A DNA stretch of 64,000 nt, from assembly GCA_000703065.1 (NCBI GenBank), contig JNLK01000001.1:1944001-2008000 (forward strand), given 5' to 3'. Numbering within the stretch: the first letter of the stretch is position 1; every line of letters begins with the position of its first letter. The translations under genes were made by a program, and so were the position numbers. Of the stretch, positions 8,545 to 17,319 are shown piece by piece. This DNA is from Lachnospiraceae bacterium AC2029. Lineage in GTDB: Bacteria; Bacillota; Clostridia; Lachnospirales; Lachnospiraceae. Below the pieces are notes generated by a model. It was not told where the DNA came from and made no database searches. It saw only the letters and a program-made list of their open reading frames with translations.

Positions 8545-10449
8545 ATGAGAGAGGATTACAAAGCAGCGAAGAAACTGGCAGAGGAAGCAGTAAGAAAGGC
8601 GGAGAAGGAAGGAAAGTCCCCTTATCTTCCGGTATTGGATGCACAGGGAAGGCGTTCCTCGGGACAGACCCAGCTGGGTCTGCAGGAACTTCCGCTCAGC
8701 CGCATCAAGGGAAATAAGGAAATATCGAGAAACAATGCATTTGCAAATAACTTCATGCCCCTGATGGATGAAGGGACCGAGTTCTCTCAGAAATGGAGTG
8801 ATCTTTATGATTCCTACCGCCGGGAGGGGATCAGGGACGCCATCAAGGTCTACGAGTACATGCATGACTACTATGTGCAGGAGGGAAATAAGCGCGTATC
8901 CGTTTCCCACTACGGAAAGACCGAATTCATCATGGCGGATGTGACGCGTATCCTTCCGGAAAATGACGGCTCCCCGGAAGTGAAGGCTTACTACGAATTC
9001 ATAGATTTCTACAGACTGACGAAGAACTATCTGATCGTTCTCCGGACCCCCGGAAGCTACAGACTGCTGGCAAATCTTCTGGGACAGGATCTGGAGCATG
9101 AATGGCCTGAGGAACTCTGCCTTGATCTGAAGTCGGCGTTCTTCCGCTTCAGCAAATGTATGAAGACTCAGTTAAAGATCACGGATGAGAATACGGTCAG
9201 CAATGCATTTCTCATGTATCTTGCCATCTTCCCTCTGCCGACGATCATGGACTCCTCGGACGAAGTGATCGCCGCAAATATCAGGCGGACCGAAAATGAT
9301 CTTCTGGTCAGCGGTGCGCTGGACCGGGTATCCTTCATGGATTCGGCAGGCGAGGAGAAGAAGACGGAGACGAGCTTCTGGGATATCTTCGCACCGAAGG
9401 CAAAGAAATATACGGAATCCTCGCCCCTTTGCGTGGGATTCGTTTACGATGAGGATATTGAGACCTCCCGGTGGAGTGACAGCCACGAGGCCGGAAGACT
9501 GTATGTTGAGTCCGTGAACGGGAAAAATGTGGTAACAAAGGCCTATGTGGCATCCCAGCATTCGGGTGTTAAGGAGGCAATCCACCACGCGATCCATGAT
9601 AAATGTGAGCTGATATTTACAACGGCACCCTCCATGCTTCAGGAGACCCTGAGGGCTGCGATCCAGTTCCCCCAGACGAAGCTTCTGAACTGTACGCTGG
9701 GACGGAGCGTGGCATCCCTCCAGTGCTATCAGGGAAGACTGTATGAGGCGTCCTTCCTGATGGGAATCCTGGCTGCGGATCAGCTGCTGCGGGAAGGCGT
9801 AACGGGAGAGCGGAGGATCGGCTATCTCTCAAGATACCGTGACAGCCGGCGCTCCATCAACCTGAATGCCTTTGCCATCGGCGTGTCCCTGATCGATCCG
9901 GAATGCAGGATCTCCCTGATCAGCATCCTTCCGGGACAGTCTACGGACTTCCGGGCGAAGTGGAAGGAAGAGGGAGTAAAAATCTATGCGGACTTCGAGT
10001 ATGCGGTCGGAAGGCAGGAGGAGCGCCCCGGCGTATACATGATGGGAGAAGAGAAAGATGTGCATTTGGGTACTCCCTTCTACAACTGGGGTAAGTTCTA
10101 TTCCACCATCGTTCATTCCGTCCTTCTGGGATCCTGGAATCTGCAGGAGGCCACAAATAAGCAGAGAGCCATGAACTACTGGTTCGGACTTTCCACAGGC
10201 GTGGTGGATATCCGTACGAAGGGGCTCCCGTACCAGACGGAGAAGCTCCTGGGCTTCATGAAGAAGGGGATCATCAACGGAGAGTTCTCACCCTTCTCAG
10301 GCGAGATCCATGCAAGGGACGGAAGGGTGATCCAGGAGAAAACTCTTTCCAAAGACGGGGATAAGGATACACTGGAGAATATGACACCGGCCAAGATCAT
10401 TACCATGGACTGGCTGTATGAAAATATCGAAGGCGACCTGGAGGTCTGA
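8545..10449 (+). CDS. ParB-like plus BMP-type ligand-binding domain protein, cytosolic
   Basis: A 634-residue protein. The C-terminal half (about 290-600) resembles the basic-membrane-protein (BMP/Med) family of periplasmic binding proteins, which normally bind nucleosides outside the cell. Here there is no signal peptide or lipobox, so this domain should sit in the cytosol. The region around residues 105-145 (VQEGNKRVSVSHYG, then an I-A-V strand pattern) looks like the nucleotide-binding core of ParB/sulfiredoxin-like domains. It lies 18 nt after a diguanylate cyclase and probably shares its transcript. A sensor of a nucleoside or nucleotide linked to cyclic-di-GMP signalling is an inference. 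The BMP call is fairly safe; the ParB-like call is moderate. Confidence 0.65.
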   Translation: MREDYKAAKKLAEEAVRKAEKEGKSPYLPVLDAQGRRSSGQTQLGLQELPLSRIKGNKEISRNNAFANNFMPLMDEGTEFSQKWSDLYDSYRREGIRDAIKVYEYMHDYYVQEGNKRVSVSHYGKTEFIMADVTRILPENDGSPEVKAYYEFIDFYRLTKNYLIVLRTPGSYRLLANLLGQDLEHEWPEELCLDLKSAFFRFSKCMKTQLKITDENTVSNAFLMYLAIFPLPTIMDSSDEVIAANIRRTENDLLVSGALDRVSFMDSAGEEKKTETSFWDIFAPKAKKYTESSPLCVGFVYDEDIETSRWSDSHEAGRLYVESVNGKNVVTKAYVASQHSGVKEAIHHAIHDKCELIFTTAPSMLQETLRAAIQFPQTKLLNCTLGRSVASLQCYQGRLYEASFLMGILAADQLLREGVTGERRIGYLSRYRDSRRSINLNAFAIGVSLIDPECRISLISILPGQSTDFRAKWKEEGVKIYADFEYAVGRQEERPGVYMMGEEKDVHLGTPFYNWGKFYSTIVHSVLLGSWNLQEATNKQRAMNYWFGLSTGVVDIRTKGLPYQTEKLLGFMKKGIINGEFSPFSGEIHARDGRVIQEKTLSKDGDKDTLENMTPAKIITMDWLYENIEGDLEV

Positions 10450-10472
10450 TCCGGGTCGGCATGCATAAAACG

Positions 10473-10552
10473 GAGAGGCCCCGGCCTTGCGGGATCGGCA
10501 CACATTCGATGTGCGTAGGTTTCCTGCAAAGCCGGGGCCTCTCATTGTTATT
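10473..10552 (+). terminator. Long multi-tier terminator hairpin
   Basis: A perfect 13-bp outer stem (GAGAGGCCCCGGC at 10473 with GCCGGGGCCTCTC at 10531) encloses an 8-bp stem (TTGCGGGA with TCCTGCAA, one G-U) and an inner hairpin (GCACA/TGTGC). ATTGTTATT follows. It closes the GGDEF/BMP unit and is larger than a simple terminator. Confidence 0.7.
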
Positions 10553-10619
10553 ATGGTCTGTTCCTACTTTTGTGAACAGTTTCCGTAGATATGGATGTAT
10601 TTCGGTCTGGCGACAGGGA

Positions 10620-11636
10620 TCACTTGCCCTGTCTTGCGTAAATGCGTTCGGTTACGGTCTTGAAATCGCCGGGAGCCAGCTCGCGGTATCCGGATTCGTC
10701 ACCCGGAAGCGGAAGGTTCGGAGCATTGATCATCCAGGTCATGGGCTCGGGACAGAAGTATTCCTTCTCACCCTGCTCGTTCCAGAGTACCCAGAAGAGG
10801 AAGTCATCACTGATCTCGTAAACGATCTCGGCCTTGGTACGAAGGTCGGTAACGACTGCACCGCGGAACTCGCGTCCGTCCAGATCGCCGATCACGGTGT
10901 TGAAGACATCGTTGTCGATGACCTGCTTTACGGGGATCAGAGAACCGGTCATATACTGACGGTCATGATTGCCGTGGGGCAGCATGTCCAGTGTGGGACA
11001 GAGATCTCTGCCCAGCTCCCATTTCTCTCCGATGGGGATATAGAGACGTGTGTCCATGCCGTCGGAGCCCTCGATGAAGGGTGCCTTGATGGCGGTATGA
11101 TTACACATGCCGAAGGGAAGCTGACGATCCTTGGACAGGTTGGTCATGGTGAATTCATAATGCATTCCCGTGGAGTCCAGTGTGAATTTAAAATCCGCAC
11201 GGAAGCTTACCGGGAAGGTCTCGAACATGGGATCCTTCTCATCGTAGGTATAGCTTGTCTTCGCTACGGCTGAGGTGGCAGTCGTCTCTGCGGAAATGAT
11301 GTCGTGCTCCCGCAGGTGCAGGAAGCCGTGGATCTCATTTCCGAAATCCGGCTCGTTAACCGGGAACTGATAGGTGTAGTCGCTGCATTTCAGCACACCC
11401 TTGGAGAGACGGTTCGGCAGATAGAGTGTGGGGAAACCCCAGGTCACGCGGTCTGCTTCAATTTCTTCTATGGTTCGGGAGTCGTCATTCCGGAAGAAAT
11501 CCGCACCTGTTGCGGAGTCCTGCATCCGGATGATATTACTTCCGAGAAAAGGAGCGATCGTAGCGGTATAAGTGCCGGCTGAAAGCTCGATAACGTCTTT
11601 GCCCTTCCATTTCCTGATTTCCGCATTTAATTCCAT
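10620..11636 (-). CDS. Aldose 1-epimerase (galactose mutarotase) family protein
   Basis: A 338-residue beta-sandwich protein of the GalM-like superfamily. The segment LSAGTYTATIAPFLGSNIIRM near the N-terminus, GNEIHGFLH in the middle and HTAIKAPF further on fit the aldose-1-epimerase family, in which histidine and glutamate residues interconvert alpha and beta sugar anomers. No secretion signal is visible, so it should act in the cytosol. The chosen start is ATG at 11636 with CCTCC (minus-strand GGAGG) about 9 nt upstream; a TTG at 11645 overlaps the ribosome site and is unlikely. It stands alone, with no sugar operon next to it. Exact substrate is unknown. Confidence 0.75.
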   Translation of the reverse strand: MELNAEIRKWKGKDVIELSAGTYTATIAPFLGSNIIRMQDSATGADFFRNDDSRTIEEIEADRVTWGFPTLYLPNRLSKGVLKCSDYTYQFPVNEPDFGNEIHGFLHLREHDIISAETTATSAVAKTSYTYDEKDPMFETFPVSFRADFKFTLDSTGMHYEFTMTNLSKDRQLPFGMCNHTAIKAPFIEGSDGMDTRLYIPIGEKWELGRDLCPTLDMLPHGNHDRQYMTGSLIPVKQVIDNDVFNTVIGDLDGREFRGAVVTDLRTKAEIVYEISDDFLFWVLWNEQGEKEYFCPEPMTWMINAPNLPLPGDESGYRELAPGDFKTVTERIYARQGK

Positions 11637-11687
11637 AATATTCAACCTCCCAAACGGATTCTAAGAGTGCCTCTATTGTAACCATGC

Positions 11688-11777
11688 TTTTGCTTCGCAA
11701 AATCATGAATCTGCTTCGCAGATGTACGCTGCTCGCTTTGCTCGCATACCCATGGCTATTGTAGCATAATTCATGAT
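11688..11777. repeat. Cluster of UUCG-capped mini-hairpins inside an inverted repeat
   Basis: TTTTGCTTCGCAAAA (11688-11702) and ATCTGCTTCGCAGAT (11709-11723) are perfect stems capped by TTCG. The whole block is bounded by ATCATGAAT (11702) and its inverse ATTCATGAT (11769). It separates the divergent epimerase and zinc-ribbon genes. Similar modules occur at 13520 and 13577. Confidence 0.7.
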
Positions 11778-11844
11778 GTGGTACAATCGTTTTACTGAGT
11801 GTTTTCTACGTTTATCGGACTTTGTTTCAGGAGGTATGGGATAT

Positions 11845-12138
11845 ATGCAGATGTGGATGCTATGGATGATCTGGATCGCATTTATCATGGTTGTATTCGG
11901 AATGCTGGCAGATGCCGTTTCCGTGTGTAAGGGCTATGCGAAAAGCTGGTTTATGGCCGGTCTTTTTCTGGGTCCTATAGCCCTGATCATTCTGCTTGTC
12001 CGGCCGGATCCCGAGGGTCAGGTCACTTATATCAATAAAAGTACGAAACCGTCTGAAACCTGGACCTGTCCGGTTTGCGACACCAAGAATCCCGCGGCGC
12101 ACAGCTGGTGCAGCGGCTGCGGAAACAGCAGGGATTAG
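11845..12138 (+). CDS. Small membrane protein with C-terminal zinc ribbon
   Basis: A 97-residue protein. Two hydrophobic helices (residues about 3-25 and 33-52) are followed by a short linker and a C-terminal zinc ribbon, CPVC...CSGC, that would face the cytosol. The family and function are not recognised; many Clostridia carry such small double-helix proteins. ATG 11845 is chosen because the strong CAGGAGG ends at 11834, giving 10-nt spacing; an in-frame ATG at 11836 is too close. It ends 11 nt before the next gene, also a zinc-ribbon membrane protein, so the two are probably cotranscribed and may work together. Confidence 0.65.
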   Translation: MQMWMLWMIWIAFIMVVFGMLADAVSVCKGYAKSWFMAGLFLGPIALIILLVRPDPEGQVTYINKSTKPSETWTCPVCDTKNPAAHSWCSGCGNSRD

Positions 12139-12149
12139 GAGGTGCGCGC

Positions 12150-13340
12150 ATGTTTTGTATGAATTGTGGAAGGGAACTTCCGGAGGAGGCGAGGTTCTGC
12201 AGATACTGCGGAACAAAGACCACTCCCGAAGAAGAGATGCCGGGAGGCGCGCCGAAGCGAAAGCCGGAGGATGAACCGCAGCCTGCACCGGAGAGCGCGG
12301 AAAGCGAAGTGACGCCGGCGGCAGTGGATGAGCAGGAGCACATAGATGGGCAGCAGCCGGCTTCATCAAATGAGCAGCAGCCGGATATTTCAGACGAAAC
12401 GCTGTTTTTTGCCGCAGGGGAGCTGCAGCCGGATAGACCCGGTGAATCGCAGCCACCGCAGACGGATGAATCGGAGCTGGGATTCACGGATGAGCTCCGT
12501 CAGCCGCAGGTGAACGGCCCGCAGGCGCAGGGAGGTCCGCGTCCGCGACATGTGATGAACGGTCCGCAGCAGAAGCCTCAGGGTGGGAAATACCCGGATG
12601 TGCCGCAGATCCTGCAGCCGGAGAAGAAGAAGCCGTATATTCCGCCCATTATGCCGCCCATGGTCACGGACAGTCCGAAGGGTACCATATTCCGTCTTGG
12701 TCACGCCAGGGATGTGGAGAGGATCACACAGGTCGGTGTGGAACTGGCCGGGCTCGGCACCGTGGTTCTTCTGATACGGATGATCCTGCTTGCCTTCATC
12801 AGCTGGAAGCAGTCCCTCAGTGATGTGGCGTACAAGGGTCTGTCAAATGATAAGTCAGTGATCTTTACGGTCCTTCTTTCATTTATCTTCCTTCTTGCCA
12901 CCTGCATCCTGAGCGGCAAGACGAATAAGTATCTGTGGCTGGGATTCTTCCCGCCGGGTCTTCTGCTGATCGACTGTGTGGTCGAAACGATCAAAACCAG
13001 CTCCAGCTATCCGTCGGATTATTACGGTTACAACGTGGGATGGAGTGTCTATAAGGAACAGATCCTGGTGTACGGCGGACTCATGCTCGTCTACCTGTTC
13101 CTGTTCATGCAAAGGAATAACCGGAGCAGGTCGGGAGCGGTGCTTCTGGCATTTGCCTCACTGTTGGCGATGGGACTCTTTATCTGGGACGCAAAGGACA
13201 CCGCGTTTATCGCGGTGAAGATCAGTGACGCGAAAATGGCCTGGTATGAACTGTTTACCGGCATCAGCCATATCTGTTTCTTCATGCCCTACTTCGCACT
13301 TGCGATTCGCGAGCTACTGGCGGAGAAGGGGGAGGAATAA
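12150..13340 (+). CDS. Zinc-ribbon, proline/glutamine-rich membrane protein
   Basis: A 396-residue protein of unknown function. The N-terminus (FCMNCGRELPEEARFCRYCG) is a classic zinc ribbon of the zinc_ribbon_2 type. Residues about 30-180 are a low-complexity linker rich in Pro, Gln and Glu. The C-terminal half has about five to six membrane helices. ATG 12150 is chosen because the preceding gene ends in TTAGGAGGTG with suitable spacing and because the zinc ribbon begins right at this Met. It probably forms an operon with the gene before it. The same ribbon-linker-membrane layout recurs in the unrelated protein at 43652. Confidence 0.7.
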   Translation: MFCMNCGRELPEEARFCRYCGTKTTPEEEMPGGAPKRKPEDEPQPAPESAESEVTPAAVDEQEHIDGQQPASSNEQQPDISDETLFFAAGELQPDRPGESQPPQTDESELGFTDELRQPQVNGPQAQGGPRPRHVMNGPQQKPQGGKYPDVPQILQPEKKKPYIPPIMPPMVTDSPKGTIFRLGHARDVERITQVGVELAGLGTVVLLIRMILLAFISWKQSLSDVAYKGLSNDKSVIFTVLLSFIFLLATCILSGKTNKYLWLGFFPPGLLLIDCVVETIKTSSSYPSDYYGYNVGWSVYKEQILVYGGLMLVYLFLFMQRNNRSRSGAVLLAFASLLAMGLFIWDAKDTAFIAVKISDAKMAWYELFTGISHICFFMPYFALAIRELLAEKGEE

Positions 13341-13342
13341 GT

Positions 13343-13577
13343 TATTCACGTACCCTGCAATACGATCACATGATGTATTGCGGGACATACTATTCACGGA
13401 TCCTGCAATATGATCACATGATGTATTGCGGGACATACTATTCACGTACCCTGCAATACGATCACATGATGTATTGCGGGACATACTATTCACGTACCCT
13501 GCAATACGATCACGAACCTTCCGCGCTTCGCGCGTAAGACGTGCCTACGGCACTTATGTTCATGATGTATTGCAGGG
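13343..13577. repeat. 48-bp tandem palindromic repeats, fourth copy split by an insertion
   Basis: Units start at 13343, 13391, 13439 and 13487 (48-bp period, TATTCACGTACCCTGCAATA...). Each holds an imperfect palindrome CCTGCAATAC/GTATTGCGGG. The fourth is interrupted after GATCAC (about 13513) by 47 bp containing two mini-hairpins (CGCGCTTCGCGCG, GTGCCTACGGCAC) and resumes at 13561. An inverse TACGTGAATA at 13652 bounds the whole block. Confidence 0.85.
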
Positions 13578-13593
13578 TTCCTGCTTCGCAGGC

Positions 13594-13650
13594 ATCATAA
13601 AAACGCCCGCTGCCTCTCGTGCAAGCACGCGGCAGCAGCATTTTTATGAT
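13594..13650 (+). terminator. Nested hairpin terminator-like structure
   Basis: The ends ATCATAAAAA (13594) and TTTTTATGAT (13641) pair perfectly. Inside them CGCTGCC pairs with GGCAGC, and CGTGC with GCACG. The T run on the right arm makes it a plausible terminator in both directions, between the zinc-ribbon gene and the ABC exporter. Confidence 0.6.
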
Positions 13651-13795
13651 ATACGTGAATAGTAACAATATGACAAATGTCACTTTTAAACGATACCATC
13701 CGGTGACGGAACTCACTTACGGAGTTTCGGGCCGGGTGGTATTCTTATGTCAGAAAGAAACGAAGCACAGGTATTCATACGAAAGGATAAGAGCT

Positions 13796-14743
13796 ATGAG
13801 CGAAACGGTAGTAAAGGTTACGAATCTGGTAAAACGCTACAAGGAACTGATCGCGCTGGACAATTTCAGCCTTCAGATCGAGAAGGGCGAAGTCTTCGGA
13901 CTCCTGGGACCCAACGGCTCCGGCAAGTCCACCACCATCAACTGCATCATGTCGCTTCTGACCTATGATAAAGGAGAGGTGGAGCTCTTCGGAGAGAAGA
14001 TGTCCTCCAATCGGAGAGACCTGAAGCGCCGGATCGGTCTGGTGAGCCAGAATGTGGCAGTCTTCGACGAGCTGACGGTTCAGGAAAATGTGGACTTCTT
14101 CTGTGGCCTCTACGTGGAGGACAAGGAAGAACGAAAGAGCATGGTGGAGGATGCGATCAGGTTCGTCGGTCTTGAGGATTTCCGTAAGTTCTATCCCAAG
14201 AAGCTGTCGGGAGGTCTTCTCCGAAGACTGAACATCGCCTGCGGTATCGCACATAAGCCGGAGCTGATCATTTTCGATGAGCCGACGGTAGCGGTCGATC
14301 CCCAGTCCAGAAATAAGATCCTGGAAGGGATCACCGAGCTGAATCAGCAGGGCGCGACCATCATTTACACCTCCCATTACATGGAAGAGGTTGAGCAGAT
14401 CTGCTCCCGGATCCTCATCATGGATAAGGGTAAGGAGGTTGCTTCCGGAACGGCGGAGGAGCTGAAGCGGAAGATCAAGAATACCGAGAGCATTATCGTT
14501 GATATCCGAAAGCTTTCGGAGGAGCATATCGAGGGGATCCGCAGCCTGAACCATGTCTATGAAGTGACCTACGTGGACGGCCGACTGACCATCAAATGCA
14601 GCGGCGGAAGGCATAACATTTCCCATGTGGTTGAATATCTGGCGGAGCATGAACAGAACTACGAGCGTATCTTCTCCGAGCTGCCCACATTGAATGATGT
14701 CTTCCTGGAGATTACGGGCAAGGAACTGAGAGACAAGGATTAA
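13796..14743 (+). CDS. ABC-2 type exporter, ATP-binding protein
   Basis: A 315-residue cytosolic ATPase that powers the two permeases encoded next. Walker A is GLLGPNGSGKSTT (about residues 34-46), the Q-loop SQNVAVFDELT follows, the signature is LSGGLLRRL (one departure from LSGGQ), and Walker B is ELIIFDEPTVAVDPQ with a later switch histidine in YTSHYMEEVEQIC. The C-terminal 70 residues are the extension common in drug or lipid exporters (YhaQ/CcmA-like). ATG 13796 begins the domain; longer in-frame starts reach into noncoding hairpins. Substrate unknown: bacteriocin, drug or lipid export are all possible. The downstream two-component system may control it. Confidence 0.9.
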   Translation: MSETVVKVTNLVKRYKELIALDNFSLQIEKGEVFGLLGPNGSGKSTTINCIMSLLTYDKGEVELFGEKMSSNRRDLKRRIGLVSQNVAVFDELTVQENVDFFCGLYVEDKEERKSMVEDAIRFVGLEDFRKFYPKKLSGGLLRRLNIACGIAHKPELIIFDEPTVAVDPQSRNKILEGITELNQQGATIIYTSHYMEEVEQICSRILIMDKGKEVASGTAEELKRKIKNTESIIVDIRKLSEEHIEGIRSLNHVYEVTYVDGRLTIKCSGGRHNISHVVEYLAEHEQNYERIFSELPTLNDVFLEITGKELRDKD

Positions 14744-14773
14744 CCGGGGATCCGGACGACACATAGAATTCTT

Positions 14774-14824
14774 ATGTCAACCTGAGCGGGAGCTTAGATG
14801 AGGTCGGGAAGCTCCGGGTGACAT
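14774..14824 (+). promoter_or_regulatory. Hairpin between ATPase and first permease gene
   Basis: ATGTCA (14774) pairs with TGACAT (14819), and GGAGCTT (14789) with AAGCTCC (14809), leaving a loop of about 13 nt. There is no T run, so processing or stability control of the operon mRNA is more likely than termination. Confidence 0.5.
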
Positions 14825-14844
14825 TAACAGGAAAGGATAAAAAC

Positions 14845-16050
14845 ATGGGTAGGATCTACACATTTTACATGAAAAAGATCTTCCGGACGAAGACGGTGCT
14901 CTTCTGGGGGCTGGCCTTCCCGCTGATCCTGGGAAGTCTCTTCTTCTTTGCCTTCAGTTCGATCTACAGCCAGCAGTCCTCCAAGGCCATGAAGGTGGCG
15001 ATCGTGGGAGAGAACGCTAAGGACCATCCCTTCGTCAAGGTTCTTGAGGAGCTGACCTACGACAACGGAAGCAAGATGATGGACATCACGTTTACCAATG
15101 AAGAGGAAGCCTTCCGCCTGCTGGAGCTGGGAGCACCCAATTCCTCAGCCAAGGGCTTGAACGGTCAGAGTCTGGATAAGGAAAATGATGATGAAACGAA
15201 GAAGGTGATCGGCGTGATCACCCTGAACAGTGAAACGGATGTAACGCTGAAGATCGCAGCCAACGACATGTACCAGAGCATTCTGTCCGGTATCGTCAGT
15301 GCATACCGGGCCAAGGCGGAGTTCATACAGGATGCCGCTGCAAAGGGACAGGAAGCGATGATGCAGGCGGCGGAATCCGTGAAGAAGGATATCGAGTATA
15401 CCGAGAATTCCGGTATGGCAGGTGAGAACAAGGATCCGTATGTAGCATACTTCTATAACCTTCTTGCCATGATGTGTATTCTGGGTTCCACCACCATGCT
15501 GGATATGATCGTAAGTCTGCAGCCCAATACCTCCGATACCGGACTCCGGGTGGGGGCATCCGGTGTCAGCAAGCTGAAGTTTGAGGCAGGCGTGATCCTG
15601 GCGGTTCTGACCTTCCAGTCTATGAGTATGGGGATCGCATTGGTGTATCTGCTGGGGATCCTGGGGATCAACTTCGGCGGCGAGGTCCCGATGGTCATCC
15701 TGACCTCCTTCCTGGGAGTGCTTCTGGGAATCTCCCTCGGATTCTTCGTGGCACACATCGGACGCTTCAAGTACGGCGTTAAGAATACGATCCTTACGCT
15801 CCTTACCCTGGGCGGCGGCGCACTTTCCGGGCTTTATGCAGTCCAGCTGAAGGCTGTGGTAGAGGAAAATGCACCGATCATCAACAGGATCAATCCCATG
15901 TCCGTCATTACGGATGCGTATTATTCCCTGAACATTTTCGGGGTCGGGGAGCGTTTCTACAAGGGCGTTCTGATCATGCTGGGCCTGACAGCGGGGCTGT
16001 TCCTGCTGGGCGGACTTCTTTCGAGGAGGAATCAATATGAGTCTTTATAA
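14845..16050 (+). CDS. ABC-2 type exporter, permease protein 1
   Basis: A 401-residue integral membrane protein. It has one N-terminal helix (about residues 15-38), a large extracytoplasmic loop of about 160 residues, and then five to six helices in the C-terminal half, the usual plan of ABC-2 permeases of the YhgE/DrrB/NatB type. It would pair with the second permease as a heterodimer driven by the ATPase at 13796. ATG 14845 follows AGGAAAGG with good spacing. The stop overlaps the next gene by 14 nt, showing tight translational coupling. Substrate is not evident from sequence. Confidence 0.85.
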   Translation: MGRIYTFYMKKIFRTKTVLFWGLAFPLILGSLFFFAFSSIYSQQSSKAMKVAIVGENAKDHPFVKVLEELTYDNGSKMMDITFTNEEEAFRLLELGAPNSSAKGLNGQSLDKENDDETKKVIGVITLNSETDVTLKIAANDMYQSILSGIVSAYRAKAEFIQDAAAKGQEAMMQAAESVKKDIEYTENSGMAGENKDPYVAYFYNLLAMMCILGSTTMLDMIVSLQPNTSDTGLRVGASGVSKLKFEAGVILAVLTFQSMSMGIALVYLLGILGINFGGEVPMVILTSFLGVLLGISLGFFVAHIGRFKYGVKNTILTLLTLGGGALSGLYAVQLKAVVEENAPIINRINPMSVITDAYYSLNIFGVGERFYKGVLIMLGLTAGLFLLGGLLSRRNQYESL

Positions 16051-17248
16051 GGCGTTCTTCAAGATTTTGAAAAAGAACAGGTTCTCCATCATTCTGTATT
16101 TTGTGATCACCATCGGCGTTCTTATAATGCTGAGCGGAATCTATTCAAATAAAACGGCAAAAAAGGCAACGCTGGAGAGCTATCCCATTTACATCAGGGA
16201 TCTGGATGATTCGGAGTATTCCAGGGCTGTGGTTGAGTATCTGGGTTCCATTCATTCGGTGAAGGATAAGGAGCTGAACGAGGACCAGATCAAGGATCTT
16301 CTCTACTATGAGCAGATCGTCAGCTATATCGTGATCCCCAAGGGATTCGGAGACAGCTTTCGGACAAATGGGGAGAACAGGATCCATAATGAATATGACG
16401 AGGCTATGCCGGTTGGGATCTCCATCTCCCTTCAGATCGAGAACTTCCTGAATTCCCTCAGGAATTATACGGAGCTGGGAGACAGCGTGGAGGAAGCAAA
16501 GAAGAAGTCCATGGAATCCCTGGATATCACAAAATATGTTTCCATCCATGCGGGGGAGGCTGCAGACAACGGCTCCATGAAGGGTGCCTTCAATTACATT
16601 CCTTACGGTCTTCTGTCCATCCTGATCACGGGTATCTTCCCTGCAGTGGTGGCCTTCAACAAGGGTGAGAAGAAGAACAGGATCCAGGTATCCTCCATGG
16701 CTTCGGGAAAGCGGAACGGATGGATCCTGGGAGGCGCCGCAACCTTTGCGCTGATTGTCCTGGTGGTTCTGGTTATCGTAGCAAGCGTCATGGGCAGCGG
16801 GGACGGGGCGTCTACCATGCCGGGAGCCTCCCGCGGATCGGGTGATTCCCTGGCATCGACTGGCCTGCTCTTCAGCAACACATGGTGGTTGTCCGTAGCA
16901 AATGCATTTATCTATACGCTGGTGGTATCCATGCTCATCTCCATGTTTGCAAATGTACCGTTCTTCGCATCAGCACCGGCATCGGCATTTGCAACCATCG
17001 TCGGACTCGGCTTCTGCTTCCTCGGCGGAACCTTCGTTCCCCTGGATATGCTGGGAGAGGGTGTGGCAAAGGTAGGACGTTTCCTTCCGAACTATTGGTA
17101 CAGCACGGCGGTTGACCGGATCTACAACGGAGGAACCTTCGCGGATGTCTGGGACTGCTTCGCCATCCAGCTTGCCTTCGGTCTGGTATGCCTCTTCGTG
17201 GGACTGGCCGTTGCAAGGCTGACTGCAGAGAGAAAGCAGCTGGCATAA
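16037..17248 (+). CDS. ABC-2 type exporter, permease protein 2
   Basis: A 403-residue membrane protein with the same plan as its upstream partner: a helix near residues 15-38, a large outer loop to about 175, then roughly six helices with a Ser/Gly-rich loop (about 255-280). It starts inside the end of the previous gene (14-nt overlap, GAGGAGGAATCAATATG ribosome site). With the ATPase and first permease it completes one exporter. The closing helices (PNYWYSTAVDRIY) are typical of ABC-2 permeases. Function beyond export is unknown. Confidence 0.85.
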   Translation: MSLYKAFFKILKKNRFSIILYFVITIGVLIMLSGIYSNKTAKKATLESYPIYIRDLDDSEYSRAVVEYLGSIHSVKDKELNEDQIKDLLYYEQIVSYIVIPKGFGDSFRTNGENRIHNEYDEAMPVGISISLQIENFLNSLRNYTELGDSVEEAKKKSMESLDITKYVSIHAGEAADNGSMKGAFNYIPYGLLSILITGIFPAVVAFNKGEKKNRIQVSSMASGKRNGWILGGAATFALIVLVVLVIVASVMGSGDGASTMPGASRGSGDSLASTGLLFSNTWWLSVANAFIYTLVVSMLISMFANVPFFASAPASAFATIVGLGFCFLGGTFVPLDMLGEGVAKVGRFLPNYWYSTAVDRIYNGGTFADVWDCFAIQLAFGLVCLFVGLAVARLTAERKQLA

Positions 17249-17319
17249 TGTGTCGGGCAGATCTCCGGAACGGTCGGAGGGAGAGGCCCATCTGACAGGT
17301 CGGAGGGAGCGTGCAAAAA

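Noticed and set aside
7504-9099. 531-residue minus-strand frame across the GGDEF and BMP genes
   Set aside because: It spans two genes with clear domains on the other strand and is low-complexity His/Arg-rich, typical of antisense frames.
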